This document shows positions 3,978 to 11,804 of a stretch of DNA of 13,173 bases, in pieces. Numbering within the stretch: position 1 is the stretch's first letter; every line of letters starts with the position of its first letter. Origin of the DNA: Comamonadaceae bacterium (GTDB lineage Bacteria > Pseudomonadota > Gammaproteobacteria > Burkholderiales > Burkholderiaceae_C); assembly GCA_013298415.1 (NCBI GenBank), contig JAAFHN010000025.1, positions 1 to 13,173 of the forward strand. Reading direction: 5' to 3'. The translations under genes were made by a program, and so were the position numbers. Below the pieces are notes generated by a model. The model did not search any database. It worked only from the letters and a program-made list of their open reading frames with translations, and was not told the DNA's origin.

Positions 3978-6536
3978 ATGCCCGATTTCCCGATAGATGG
4001 TCAGCTTTTCAGCGACGATGCTGAGCCCACGCCTCCGATGCTCAGCGATGAGCCGCCGCCCGATGAACCTGCGGGCTTGTTTGACGACTTGCCCTTGGCA
4101 GCAGAACAGCCCGCGCCTCGCCCGCTAACCGGTTCTCCGCTGCTCCACAGCCTGAACCCTGAGCAGCACGCCGCGGTGGTGCTGCCCAACGAGCATGCGC
4201 TCATCTTGGCAGGCGCTGGCTCGGGCAAAACTCGAGTGCTCACCACACGGATTGCTTGGCTGCTGCAAACCGGGCAAATCACGCCAGGCGGCGTACTCAG
4301 CGTGACCTTCACCAACAAAGCCGCCAAAGAAATGCTCACGCGGCTGGGTGCGATGCTGCCTGTGAACACGCGCGGCATGTGGGTGGGCACATTTCATGGC
4401 TTGTGCAATCGCTTTCTTCGCGCTCACGCCAAAGTTGCGGCCCTGCCACCCGCGTTTCAAATCCTGGATTCGCAAGACCAACTGAGCGCGATCAAGCGGC
4501 TCATGAAACAGCACAACATCGACGACGAACGCTTTCCAGCCAAAGAGCTGATGTGGTTCATCAACGGTTGCAAAGAAGATGCGGAGCGCCCAGAAGCGGT
4601 GAAGCCGCGCGACCCAAACACGGCGAAAAAAGTGGAGTTCTACGCGCTGTACGAAGCGCAATGCCAGCGCGAAGGCGTGGTGGACTTTGCCGAGCTGATG
4701 CTGCGCAGCTACGAAATCATGCGCGACCACACCGCCATTCGCGAGCACTACCAGCGCCGCTTCACGCACGTGCTGGTGGATGAGTTTCAAGACACCAACA
4801 AGCTGCAATACGCCTGGCTCAAACTCTTTGGCGGCGGCCCTGGGCAAAGCGTGTTCGCCGTGGGCGATGACGACCAGAGCATCTACGCCTTTCGCGGCGC
4901 GCAAGTGGGCAACATGGCGGATTTCGTGCGCGAATTCAGTGTGCGCCACCAAATCAAGCTGGAGCGCAACTACCGCAGCCACGCGCACATTTTGAACAGT
5001 GCGAATGCGCTGATTGCACACAACAAGCGCCGCTTGGGCAAAAACCTCAGCACCGACCAAGGCCTGGGCGAACCGCTGCGCGTGTATGAGGCCACGAGCG
5101 ATTTGGCCGAGGCCCACTGGCTGGTGGACGAAGCGCAGCAGGTGATGCAAACCGGTGTGCGAAGGAGCGAAATCGCACTGCTCTACCGCAGCAATGCGCA
5201 AAGCCGCACGCTGGAAACGGCTCTCTTTAATGCGGGAATTCCGTACCGCGTGTACGGCGGTCTGCGATTTTTTGAACGGGCCGAGATCAAGCACGCTCTT
5301 GCTTACTTGCGGCTTTTGGAAAATCCGAACGACGACACGAGCTTCATCCGCGTGCTGAACTTTCCGCCGCGCGGCATTGGTGCGCGCAGCGTGGAGCAAT
5401 TGCAAGACGCTGCCCGCTCGGCAGGCTGCTCACTTGCCGACGCCGCCACCGCGCTCACCGGCAAAGCGGGCGTGAACATCACGGCATTTGTGGCCATGCT
5501 GCAAGTGCTGCGCGAGCAAACGAGTGGCATGACACTGCGAGAAATCATTGAGCTGATCCTCGACAGATCGCGCCTGATCGAACACTACAAAAGCGAGAAA
5601 GACGGCCAAGACCGCGTGGAAAACTTGGAGGAATTGGTCAACGCGGCTGAGAGCTTTGCGATGCTCGAAGGCTTTGGGCGGCATGCGAAGGCGCTGCCTG
5701 AAAACCCGCTGACGCAAAGCCCTGTGAGCCAGGGTATGGATCCCAATGCGCCACCCACTTCAGAAGAGCCAGCAGCACCTGATTCCACGGGCGAAGTGCT
5801 CTCGCCGCTGCTCGCGTTTCTCACCCACGCTGCGCTCGAATCGGGCGACAACCAAGCGCAAGCCGGCCAAGATGCCTTGCAGCTCATGACGGTGCACGCC
5901 GCCAAGGGTTTGGAGTTTGATTGCGTGTTCATCAGCGGGCTGGAAGAAGGGCTTTTTCCGCACGACAACGCGCTCTCCGATTGGGACGGCTTGGAAGAAG
6001 AGCGGCGGCTCATGTACGTGGCGATCACGCGGGCGAGAAAACGCCTTTATCTCAGCCATTCGCAAACCCGCCTGCTGCACGGCCAAACCCGCTACAACGT
6101 GAAGAGCCGCTTCTTGGATGAACTGCCCGAAGCTGCGCTCAAGTTCCTCACGCCCAAGCGCAACGCCGCGATGGGCTTGCCGCCCAATCAGTTTCAAAGC
6201 AGCTTCGGCGGCGGCTTTGGTAGCGGCTATGGGAATGGGTTTGGCAACAAAGGCTCCGGCTACCAGCGCCCTTGGGATCAGAGTTCTGACGCTACCAAAG
6301 TAAGAGCGTCAGATGATGCAAATACCGGGACAGTGAGCCAATTTGCCGCAAAAAACCTGCCCAAAACCGCTCCAGCGGGCTTGAAAGCAGGCTCAAAGGT
6401 GTTTCACAACAAGTTTGGCGAAGGTCAGGTGCTCACCCTCGACGGCAGCGGCGACGATGCCCGCGCCCAAGTGAGCTTTCCCCGCCACGGCACGAAGTGG
6501 CTTGCACTCTCGATTGCCAAGCTCGACGTTTTGTAG
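3978..6536 (+). CDS. uvrD: ATP-dependent DNA helicase UvrD (helicase II)
   Basis: An 852-residue superfamily 1A 3'-5' helicase. It unwinds DNA in nucleotide-excision and mismatch repair and removes RecA filaments. All motifs are intact: Walker A AGAGSGKT (78-85), Ia VTFTNKAAKEM (109-119), II DEFQDT (268-273), III VGDDDQSIYAFRGA (about 294-307), IV LERNYRS (about 328), V VHAAKGLEF (639-647) and VI MYVAITRARKR (679-689). The C-terminal 60 residues (GSKVFHNKFGEGQVL ... GTKWLAL) are the Tudor-like RNA-polymerase-binding domain of UvrD/PcrA. Compared with E. coli UvrD (720 aa) it has an acidic Pro-rich N-terminal extension of about 55 residues, an insertion near 570-600 and a Gly-rich linker near 740-770. 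Rep lacks the C-terminal domain, so UvrD is preferred. Confidence 0.95.
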   Translation: MPDFPIDGQLFSDDAEPTPPMLSDEPPPDEPAGLFDDLPLAAEQPAPRPLTGSPLLHSLNPEQHAAVVLPNEHALILAGAGSGKTRVLTTRIAWLLQTGQITPGGVLSVTFTNKAAKEMLTRLGAMLPVNTRGMWVGTFHGLCNRFLRAHAKVAALPPAFQILDSQDQLSAIKRLMKQHNIDDERFPAKELMWFINGCKEDAERPEAVKPRDPNTAKKVEFYALYEAQCQREGVVDFAELMLRSYEIMRDHTAIREHYQRRFTHVLVDEFQDTNKLQYAWLKLFGGGPGQSVFAVGDDDQSIYAFRGAQVGNMADFVREFSVRHQIKLERNYRSHAHILNSANALIAHNKRRLGKNLSTDQGLGEPLRVYEATSDLAEAHWLVDEAQQVMQTGVRRSEIALLYRSNAQSRTLETALFNAGIPYRVYGGLRFFERAEIKHALAYLRLLENPNDDTSFIRVLNFPPRGIGARSVEQLQDAARSAGCSLADAATALTGKAGVNITAFVAMLQVLREQTSGMTLREIIELILDRSRLIEHYKSEKDGQDRVENLEELVNAAESFAMLEGFGRHAKALPENPLTQSPVSQGMDPNAPPTSEEPAAPDSTGEVLSPLLAFLTHAALESGDNQAQAGQDALQLMTVHAAKGLEFDCVFISGLEEGLFPHDNALSDWDGLEEERRLMYVAITRARKRLYLSHSQTRLLHGQTRYNVKSRFLDELPEAALKFLTPKRNAAMGLPPNQFQSSFGGGFGSGYGNGFGNKGSGYQRPWDQSSDATKVRASDDANTGTVSQFAAKNLPKTAPAGLKAGSKVFHNKFGEGQVLTLDGSGDDARAQVSFPRHGTKWLALSIAKLDVL

Positions 6537-6539
6537 GCC

Positions 6540-6639
6540 GAGGCGTCCCTGTTCCGCTTGGGCTGAGGCATCCCTGCTCCGTTCGGGCTCAGGCATCCCT
6601 GCTCCGTTTGGGCTGAGGCATCCCTGTTCCGTTCGGGCT
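6540..6639. repeat. Tandem array A: four 25-bp units
   Basis: Four head-to-tail copies (6540-6564, 6565-6589, 6590-6614, 6615-6639) differ at only a few positions. Each unit has a GAGGCATCCCTG-like half followed by a CTCCGTTCGGGCT-like half. The array begins four bases after the uvrD stop. The block CCGTTCGGGCTGAG recurring at each junction is the left half of the REP-like palindrome that follows. Confidence 0.9.
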
Positions 6640-6701
6640 GAGCTTGTCGAAGCCTGCCGGAGTCCCCGTAGAGTGCCCTTCGACAGGCTGAGGGCGAACG
6701 G
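6630..6701. repeat. REP-like palindrome (GTTCGGGCTGAGCTTGTCGAAG family)
   Basis: CCGTTCGGGCTGAGCTTGTC (first 20 bases) ending GAAG at 6653 faces its near-complement starting CTTCGACAGGCTGAGGGCGA at 6678. A 24-nt spacer separates them, giving a hairpin of about 20 of 24 pairs. Sequences of this type recur in many proteobacterial genomes as extragenic palindromes. It lies between convergent uvrD and the secreted-protein gene, where it could help end both transcripts or protect 3' ends. Confidence 0.8.
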
Positions 6702-6816
6702 AACTTGGTCCACGAAGGCTTCGCATCCAGCTCAGGGCGAACGGAACTTGGTCCACGAAGGCTTCACATCCAGCTCAGGGCGAACGGAACTTCGTCTGCG
6801 AAGGCTTCACATCCAG
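6688..6816. repeat. Tandem array B: three 43-bp units
   Basis: Copies at 6688-6730, 6731-6773 and 6774-6816 are almost identical; the third differs around TTCGTCTGCG. Each starts with CTCAGGGCGAACGG, the right half of the REP-like palindrome, followed by about 29 bp of unrelated unit sequence. The array ends 26 bp before the stop codon of the leftward secreted-protein gene. Confidence 0.9.
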
Positions 6817-6841
6817 TTTGGCTTCCTCACGCAAGCACGCA

Positions 6842-8185
6842 TCAGCGCTTTTTCTCCGCAAAATCCGCTGGCACTTTGAAGAGCTCGGGATCGGGCGCTT
6901 GGCGGTTGATGTTGGAGAGTCGGTAGTGGTGCTCGCCCTCACGCGGGTCGATGTCTTTGCTCATCACGGTGAGCATCAGCTCAGGCGATGTCCACACCTC
7001 GCGGGTGATGCGGATTGGTTTTTCGTTGCCGATTTTGCCGGCCTCAATCGTCCAGGTGCTCAGCTCGCCATTGGCGCGGATGCCTTCCATTTCGCGAGCA
7101 GGCAAGGCTGTTGCCACCGGCGTGCCGCGTGAGGCGCTGACCATTCGCAGACTGGAGATTCCGAGGGGCGCAAGGTTCGACCAGCCGTGGCTGCTGCCCG
7201 CCACAGGCATCACATGCACCATCACTTGGCTCTTGCTACCGGCCAGCGGCCCCTGAGCGCTGCTCACTTCCGTGCTGCTGACCCGCTCTTCCCGAAACGA
7301 ACTGGTGCTGATGCTCTCCCGGATGCGATTGGCCATCCCCCGGGCCCGCTCGGCCATGCGCTGAGCCGACTCGCGCGCACGCTCGGCCATGCCCACATCC
7401 GCCTCTGCACCCTCGCCTTGCAACGCCGCACTGGCGGGCGAACCGACGCTGCCATCAGCACCCACGCGCACACGGGAGCTGAAGCTCATGCTCGTTCGCG
7501 AAGTGCCATCGCTGCTCACTTGCATGCGCTGGAAGGTCTTTTGCGCAGCGTCAATCGACCAAAACTGCTTGGCCACCGGATCGTGGATGTAGACGCGGCG
7601 GCTTGCGCCCTCACCCACTTCTTGGCGCGTGCGGCCCTGGGTATCGCGGCACAGGCGTGCGGTGCTACGCTGAACAATGCGGTTGCCATCGCTCAGCGGC
7701 TTGATGGATTCGGTCACCGCATCGGCACAAAACGCAGCGCCTTCCACCACGCGCTGGCCAAGCCCGGCGAGGCTGTTCAGCGGCAGCCCGCCGATGCTGA
7801 CGCTCACTTCACGGGATTGCATTGAGCCTAGAGGGCTGCCAATCCAAGCTTGCACGGAGGGAGGCATCGGGGGCATGGGTGGCAAAGGCGATGCTGGTGG
7901 AAGCGGCGGCAGGCTCGCGCCCCCGCCGCCGGGGCCTGCGCCAACTGCCTTGGTGCTTGACTCAGCCCCCACCGTGGCGGACAAAATCGATTCACCGGGT
8001 GCGACCAGCAGATGCGCTGGATCAGCCGGCGCTGCTTCAAGAGCAGGCGAAATCACGGACTCACTGTCAGACCGTGGCTGAACGGGTTCTGCCCATGCGT
8101 TGGAGGCAAAAGCGAGGCCCAATGCCACCGCGAGGGCGGCGTGGCGTGGGCGAGGCGAAAGAGAGGCGAGGGATGGGTGGAACAT
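6842..8185 (-). CDS. Secreted/periplasmic protein of unknown function, third gene of the ECF sigma operon
   Basis: A 447-residue protein with a clear signal peptide: basic start, hydrophobic AALAVALGLAFA, and a cleavage site after AWA at residue 32. A Pro-rich spacer (PPLPPASPLPPMPPMPP, about 92-110) follows. The globular part has SDGNRIVQRSTARLCRDTQGRTRQE and YIHDPVAKQFWSID, then an Ala/Arg/Glu-rich helical stretch built on repeated AERARE/MAERARG (about 270-295). The C-terminus reads HYRLSNINRQAPDPELFKVP. Similar DGNRI...RDxxGRTRxE and DPxLFxVP blocks occur in envelope proteins of unknown role in proteobacteria and Acidobacteria. The start has a strong SD (AAGGAGA, 7 nt before ATG), better than those of the two upstream genes. 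I infer a role in sensing or as the envelope output of the sigma system. Confidence 0.8.
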   Translation of the reverse strand: MFHPSLASLSPRPRHAALAVALGLAFASNAWAEPVQPRSDSESVISPALEAAPADPAHLLVAPGESILSATVGAESSTKAVGAGPGGGGASLPPLPPASPLPPMPPMPPSVQAWIGSPLGSMQSREVSVSIGGLPLNSLAGLGQRVVEGAAFCADAVTESIKPLSDGNRIVQRSTARLCRDTQGRTRQEVGEGASRRVYIHDPVAKQFWSIDAAQKTFQRMQVSSDGTSRTSMSFSSRVRVGADGSVGSPASAALQGEGAEADVGMAERARESAQRMAERARGMANRIRESISTSSFREERVSSTEVSSAQGPLAGSKSQVMVHVMPVAGSSHGWSNLAPLGISSLRMVSASRGTPVATALPAREMEGIRANGELSTWTIEAGKIGNEKPIRITREVWTSPELMLTVMSKDIDPREGEHHYRLSNINRQAPDPELFKVPADFAEKKR

Positions 8186-8191
8186 GGCGTA

Positions 8192-8198
8192 TCTCCTT
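8192..8198 (-). promoter_or_regulatory. Strong ribosome binding site of the secreted-protein gene
   Basis: On the minus strand AAGGAGA lies 7 nt before the ATG at 8185, inside the 17-nt gap after the anti-sigma gene. It fixes the start and suggests this gene is translated more strongly than the sigma and anti-sigma genes, which lack such a site. Confidence 0.8.
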
Positions 8199-8202
8199 CA
8201 AA

Positions 8203-8895
8203 TCAAGGCAAAGGCGAATCGATGCGCAGCGCAAGCGCTTGCCCCTGGGCGTTCACAAGCACTTGGGCACGCACACGCTGCGTGGGGTCGGCAGGGTCAA
8301 AAGGCAGTCCGTAGCGCACGAGTTGGGCGCGCGGCACGTCCATCGGCATCACCCAAACGGGCTCTGAAGGCGCGGCAGACTGAGCGCGCCCAGCCCAAGT
8401 GCTGCCTGGCAGCGCCACGAACTCCGCTAAGGGCGCGGCCGACAGCGCGGTGGGTGCAGGCGATGCCGGGGCCAGCAGCCACACCATGCCGAGCGCTACA
8501 CCCATCGACGCGGCACTTGCTGCCCAAGCCCGCAGACCGTGGCGCACGGGGCGTGAATGCGTCGAACTGCTGGCGCCACTTGCTTTGGCTCCCTTGCGTA
8601 CCGAAGCGCGCAACTTGGCCCACAAGCCTGAGCCGTGGGGTGCCAAGGCAAAGCGCGGCGAAGTGGCAGGCTCCAGGTCAAGCGAAGGGGGAAGCTTGAC
8701 GGCCACCGCAGCCATCACGCGGGCTTGCAGGCCAGCAGGCAGCGGCGTGGCGTGCAGCGCATGGCGTGCGCGCGCCAAGGCGTGCGCCAGCGGTTCGCTG
8801 GCGTCGGCACCGTGTTTGGCTGCCGACGTTTGCGCGCCAGCATCAAAGTCGGTCAGAGTTGAATCGGCAGGGGTTGAAAAGTTGGGCTGTTGCAT
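8203..8895 (-). CDS. Putative anti-sigma factor, single-pass membrane protein
   Basis: A 230-residue protein. The N-terminal 120 residues are cytosolic and Ala-rich, with LAHALARARHALHATPLPAGLQARVMAAV typical of helical sigma-binding regions. One membrane segment lies at about 123-143 (AWAASAASMGVALGMVWLLA), followed by a periplasmic domain of about 85 residues. No zinc-binding HxxxCxxC motif is seen, so it is not a ZAS-type anti-sigma factor. The call rests on topology and position directly downstream of the ECF sigma gene (18-nt gap) and upstream of a secreted protein. No Shine-Dalgarno precedes the ATG, suggesting translational coupling to the sigma gene. Confidence 0.65.
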   Translation of the reverse strand: MQQPNFSTPADSTLTDFDAGAQTSAAKHGADASEPLAHALARARHALHATPLPAGLQARVMAAVAVKLPPSLDLEPATSPRFALAPHGSGLWAKLRASVRKGAKASGASSSTHSRPVRHGLRAWAASAASMGVALGMVWLLAPASPAPTALSAAPLAEFVALPGSTWAGRAQSAAPSEPVWVMPMDVPRAQLVRYGLPFDPADPTQRVRAQVLVNAQGQALALRIDSPLP

Positions 8896-8913
8896 ACGAG
8901 GATGTCTTGTGGG

Positions 8914-9603
8914 CTATGGCGACTCAGGCCCGCTGGAGTTCCCAGCGGTGGTTTGGCCGACGACGGGCGCTGCGGCTGCGGCTGTGGGCGCTGGCGCGAG
9001 CGCGCGGGCAAGCCTGGCCCGGCCGCGGTGCAAGCGGGTTCTCAGCGTGTTGAGCGGCACGCCAGCCAGCCGCGCTGCGTCTTCGTAGCTGGTTTCTTGC
9101 AGGTCCACGAGCACCACGGCCTCGCGAAACACGAAAGGCAGTGCGGCCACCGCACGCAAGAGCGCTTCGCCGCTTTGCTTTGCCACCTGGGCCACGAGTG
9201 GATTGAGCGCGTGGTGGGCATCCGTGGCTTGCTCCCAGGGCTCACCCTCCTCGCCCGCTCCCGCATCGGCACTCACAAAGCGCCCAGCGTCGCGCAGCGC
9301 AGCCAGCAAGTGATGCCGGGCCACGCCAAGCAAATAGGCGTTCAGCGCGCCGCGCTGCGGGTCAAAGGCTAAGCGCGGCGCGTGAGCCGCGCCTTGGGAT
9401 TGCGCCGCCAGATCCACGAAGGTGTCTTGCACCGCGTCGGCCGCCAATTGCTCGTCGCGCGCCATCGCAAAGCAATAGCGGTACATGCGGGGTGCATCGC
9501 GCTGGTAGAGCCAAGCAAGCGCCTTGGAATCCCCCGCAGCGATGCGCTTGAGCAAGGCGGCGTCATCGCCGTAGGCAGAGGTGGATGCGACGAACTGTTG
9601 CAT
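8914..9603 (-). CDS. ECF-family RNA polymerase sigma factor
   Basis: A 229-residue sigma-70 family protein. Region 2 lies at about 25-105: LAWLYQRDAPRMYRYCFAMARD, then AADAVQDTFVDLA, which matches the ECF 2.2 segment, then LLGVARHHLL. Region 4 lies at about 150-200: LPFVFREAVVLVDLQETSYEDAARLAG, then VPLNTLRTRLHRGRARL, the -35-binding HTH. There is no region 1 or 3. A 27-residue Ala/Pro/Gly tail follows. I use the ATG at 9603; the frame could begin at a TTG at 9624, but an ECF-like -35 box at 9633-9642 would place transcription start close to 9603, downstream of that TTG. It is the first gene of a three-gene leftward operon and probably controls its own promoter. Confidence 0.92.
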   Translation of the reverse strand: MQQFVASTSAYGDDAALLKRIAAGDSKALAWLYQRDAPRMYRYCFAMARDEQLAADAVQDTFVDLAAQSQGAAHAPRLAFDPQRGALNAYLLGVARHHLLAALRDAGRFVSADAGAGEEGEPWEQATDAHHALNPLVAQVAKQSGEALLRAVAALPFVFREAVVLVDLQETSYEDAARLAGVPLNTLRTRLHRGRARLARALAPAPTAAAAAPVVGQTTAGNSSGPESP

Positions 9604-9632
9604 GGCTTGGCAAGCATGGCGCAAGCTGATCT

Positions 9633-9642
9633 AAAAGTTCCC
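9633..9642 (-). promoter_or_regulatory. ECF-type -35 element upstream of the sigma gene
   Basis: The minus strand reads GGGAACTTTT, matching the GGAACTT core recognised by many ECF sigma factors. It lies 30-39 nt before the ATG at 9603, the right distance for a start site at or just before that codon. The -10 position reads CATGCT about 16 nt downstream and matches no consensus strongly. Autoregulation is inferred. Confidence 0.55.
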
Positions 9643-9677
9643 GCGCGGCTGAAAAAGCGGATGGCATGCGCTTGTAT

Positions 9678-9698
9678 TTGCTATTTTTTCAATAGCAA
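9678..9698. terminator. AATAGC hairpin, possible terminator of the EgtB-like gene
   Basis: TTGCTATT (9678-9685) and AATAGCAA (9691-9698) form a perfect 8-bp stem with loop TTTTC. It lies about 100 nt beyond the stop of the leftward EgtB-like gene and 75 nt before the ECF sigma start. There is no long T-run on the minus strand, so termination is uncertain. The same AAATAGC/GCTATTT core forms the centre of the palindromic insert in the split tRNA. Confidence 0.4.
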
Positions 9699-9797
9699 CA
9701 GATGCAATAAATAAATGGACAGATAGGCAATATCTCGCCAAAACAGTCTCACTGAGCATCAAATAGACGCTCAACTGGCCTCAGCAGGCGCGCCGAC

Positions 9798-11018
9798 TCA
9801 GAGCGAACAGGTGCGAAAGCCGATGAAAGCGTCGTCGCGCTCGGGTTCGGCGAAGTAGCGGGCGCAAGCCAGCTTGTTGCGCGGCCGGGCCGCAAAGCTG
9901 GCTCCCCGCACGCTTTGCAGCGAGCCAGTGCCGTTTGAGAAGTCTGGCCGAGCTGCAAACTCGCCCGCCCGAGGTAGCCCCGCGCGGTAGCGGTCCAGCG
10001 TCCACTCCATCACATCGCCCCAGCGAAAGCCCTGGCCTGCGCCTACAGTGGCTGCGATTTCCCACTCGTGCTCGGTGGGCAAGCGCCGATCTGCCCAGCG
10101 GGCAAAGGCTTCCGCTTCAAAGTAGCTCACGTGCATGCAGGCATGCGCTCCAGCGCGGCGCGTGAGCCGCCCAAAACTGCGCTGCAGCACAGCGCCTGAA
10201 GCCACGCCCAACTGCTCCACAGCCCAAGGCGCGCGCCGTCCGTTTTGGTGCACCCACAGCCAGCCTGCAGCGCTCCAGAGCTCTTCGCGGTCGTAGCCAG
10301 CGTCGTCCACAAACTCCACGAATTGGCCCCAGCTCACCGGTTGGGCATCGATGTCAAATTCATTCACGCGCACGCTGTCGTGGTGCAACTCGTCGTGCCA
10401 GGCAAAGGCTTCGGCGCTGAGGCGCGCGTACAGGCGAGCAGATTGGCCCAGCGTCCACGGCCGGGCGGGCATCCACAGCGGCTGGCGCGCGGCGTGTGCG
10501 TGCGGCGCAGGCCAATCGGTGCCCCACACCTGCGCCGCGTCTTCGGCGCGGCTGCCCGCAGATTCAGCCCAGGCATTGGCCCACTGGTTGGCAATGCGAA
10601 TCAGGCTTTGGCCCAGGCGATCTTCCAATTCAAGAGCCGCGCGAAAGGCTGCCAAACTCTCTGAATCGGGTGCGGCATCCATCAGGCGCTCTTGCATGCC
10701 CTCGCTGCTGGCCAAAAGAGCCGTCTGCAAGGCTTCCCAGGTTTTCGGCAGGGCCGCAGGCCTGAATTCCCAGGGCACTTGCACCCAAGTGGCGAGCTGG
10801 CTCCCGTGCCTTTCCAAGCGAAGCAAGAGGGCATCCCGAGCGCGTTCTGCGCGCGCGCGCTCTGCGCAAGCGGCCAGCGATTGGTAGATCCTCTTGGCTA
10901 CATGCAAGCTGTGGTTGCGCGCATCCAGCAGCGCCAGAGAAAGCACTTCGGCCCCCGCGTCTCGCAAAGTGGGCGTGGCAAGGTGGTTGTCCAGCAGCGT
11001 ATCGGGCACAAGGCTCAT
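9798..11018 (-). CDS. EgtB/SenA-like (SUMF1/FGE-sulfatase domain) protein with altered iron-ligand motif
   Basis: A 406-residue protein. The C-terminal half (about 215-406) is the FGE/SUMF1 fold of EgtB and SenA, the iron enzymes joining sulfur or selenium to trimethylhistidine: FDIDAQPVSWGQFVEFVDDAGYDREELW, then HVSYFEAEAFARWADRRLPTEHEWE, GDVMEWT and FIGFRTCSL. The N-terminal half has LSLALLDARNHSL, as in DinB-like domains of this group, and FRAALELEDRLGQS. In active relatives, as I recall them, that segment carries HxxxHxE; here the positions read L131-x3-L135-x-Q137, and the usual WELxH first-ligand segment is not visible. It may therefore not bind iron in the usual way. The ATG at 11018 is preferred over a TTG at 11075 because TAGGAT lies 7 nt before it. 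No senB or senC is in the window. Confidence 0.72.
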   Translation of the reverse strand: MSLVPDTLLDNHLATPTLRDAGAEVLSLALLDARNHSLHVAKRIYQSLAACAERARAERARDALLLRLERHGSQLATWVQVPWEFRPAALPKTWEALQTALLASSEGMQERLMDAAPDSESLAAFRAALELEDRLGQSLIRIANQWANAWAESAGSRAEDAAQVWGTDWPAPHAHAARQPLWMPARPWTLGQSARLYARLSAEAFAWHDELHHDSVRVNEFDIDAQPVSWGQFVEFVDDAGYDREELWSAAGWLWVHQNGRRAPWAVEQLGVASGAVLQRSFGRLTRRAGAHACMHVSYFEAEAFARWADRRLPTEHEWEIAATVGAGQGFRWGDVMEWTLDRYRAGLPRAGEFAARPDFSNGTGSLQSVRGASFAARPRNKLACARYFAEPERDDAFIGFRTCSL

Positions 11019-11154
11019 GCCCGCAATCCTAAACGCAGAGCCATCCGGGTTAACCCCGACCAATGGGCTGGGCAATTCGCCTGTGCGTCAGCGATGCTTC
11101 AGCGATGCCGCTGCGGATGCGGCCACACTCTTTCCTTCACTTCCTGGACATCCC
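11019..11154. promoter_or_regulatory. Divergent promoter region between the EgtB-like gene and dctQ
   Basis: On the minus strand TAGGAT (11026-11031) lies 7 nt before the ATG at 11018, a likely -10 box of a leaderless transcript. A perfect 10-bp palindrome GGGTTAACCC (11047-11056) overlaps where its -35 would be and could be an operator. Toward dctQ there is a direct repeat TCAGCGATGC (11088-11097 and 11099-11108). No strong Shine-Dalgarno precedes dctQ. Confidence 0.45.
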
Positions 11155-11799
11155 ATGCAAGGATTACTCAAACTCTCCAAGGGCATCGACGCCCTGAATT
11201 TCAAGGTGGGGCAACTCGTGATGTGGCTGGTGTTGGCCATGACCCTCATCAGTGCGGGCAACGCCATCGTGCGCAAGGCCTTCGACATGAGCTCCAACGC
11301 GCTGCTGGAAATCCAGTGGTATCTGTTTGCCGCCGTGTTCATGCTCGGCGCGGGCAGTGCGTTTTTGAAAAACGCCCACGTGCGCATCGACTTCGTGTCA
11401 TCCCGCTTGACTGCCCGCACGCGCAACTGGATCGACATCGGCGGCATCTTGCTGGTGCTCTTTCCGATGTGCATCCTCTTGATGAAGCTCTCCTGGCCGT
11501 TTTTCATGAACGCATACACGAGCGGCGAAATGAGCCAAAACGCAGGCGGTTTGATCCGCTGGCCGGCGTACATCTTGGTGCCGATTGGCTTTGCGCTCTT
11601 GCTGCTGCAAGGCTGCTCGGAGCTTGTGAAACGCTTTGCGTTTTTGCGCGGCGCAATCGACGACCCGATTGGCGGCGACGCAGCGAAATCAGACGACCAG
11701 ATCGCCGCCGAGCGGCTTGAAAGAGAGTTGGCAGAGCGACTGGCTGTTGAAAAAGCCACTGCATCTGCAGCAACGCCTAACACCGCACCGAAGGCCTGA
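11155..11799 (+). CDS. dctQ: TRAP transporter small permease subunit (DctQ)
   Basis: A 214-residue inner-membrane protein, the small subunit of a sodium-driven tripartite transporter for organic acids or related solutes. Four membrane segments lie at about 20-37, 53-70, 93-111 and 136-153. LEIQWYLFAAVFMLGAGSAF followed by HVRIDFV is the DctQ signature (ExxWYLF ... HVRVD). A charged, probably helical cytosolic tail covers 165-214. The ATG at 11155 gives the normal N-terminus; the open frame continues upstream without any protein-like sequence. The next gene starts 5 nt after its stop, so the two are co-transcribed and probably coupled. Confidence 0.92.
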   Translation: MQGLLKLSKGIDALNFKVGQLVMWLVLAMTLISAGNAIVRKAFDMSSNALLEIQWYLFAAVFMLGAGSAFLKNAHVRIDFVSSRLTARTRNWIDIGGILLVLFPMCILLMKLSWPFFMNAYTSGEMSQNAGGLIRWPAYILVPIGFALLLLQGCSELVKRFAFLRGAIDDPIGGDAAKSDDQIAAERLERELAERLAVEKATASAATPNTAPKA

Positions 11800-11804
11800 A
11801 CACC

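Noticed and set aside
4125..5405. 426-residue open frame antisense to uvrD
   Set aside because: It lies wholly opposite the conserved helicase motifs and is His/Arg/Val-rich without domains; it is a shadow of GC-rich coding DNA.
6540..6816. CRISPR array
   Set aside because: The repeats are head-to-tail with no unique spacers, and there are no cas genes.
9604..9624. TTG start at 9624 for the ECF sigma factor
   Set aside because: It would lie upstream of the transcription start expected from the ECF-like -35 element; the ATG at 9603 fits better.
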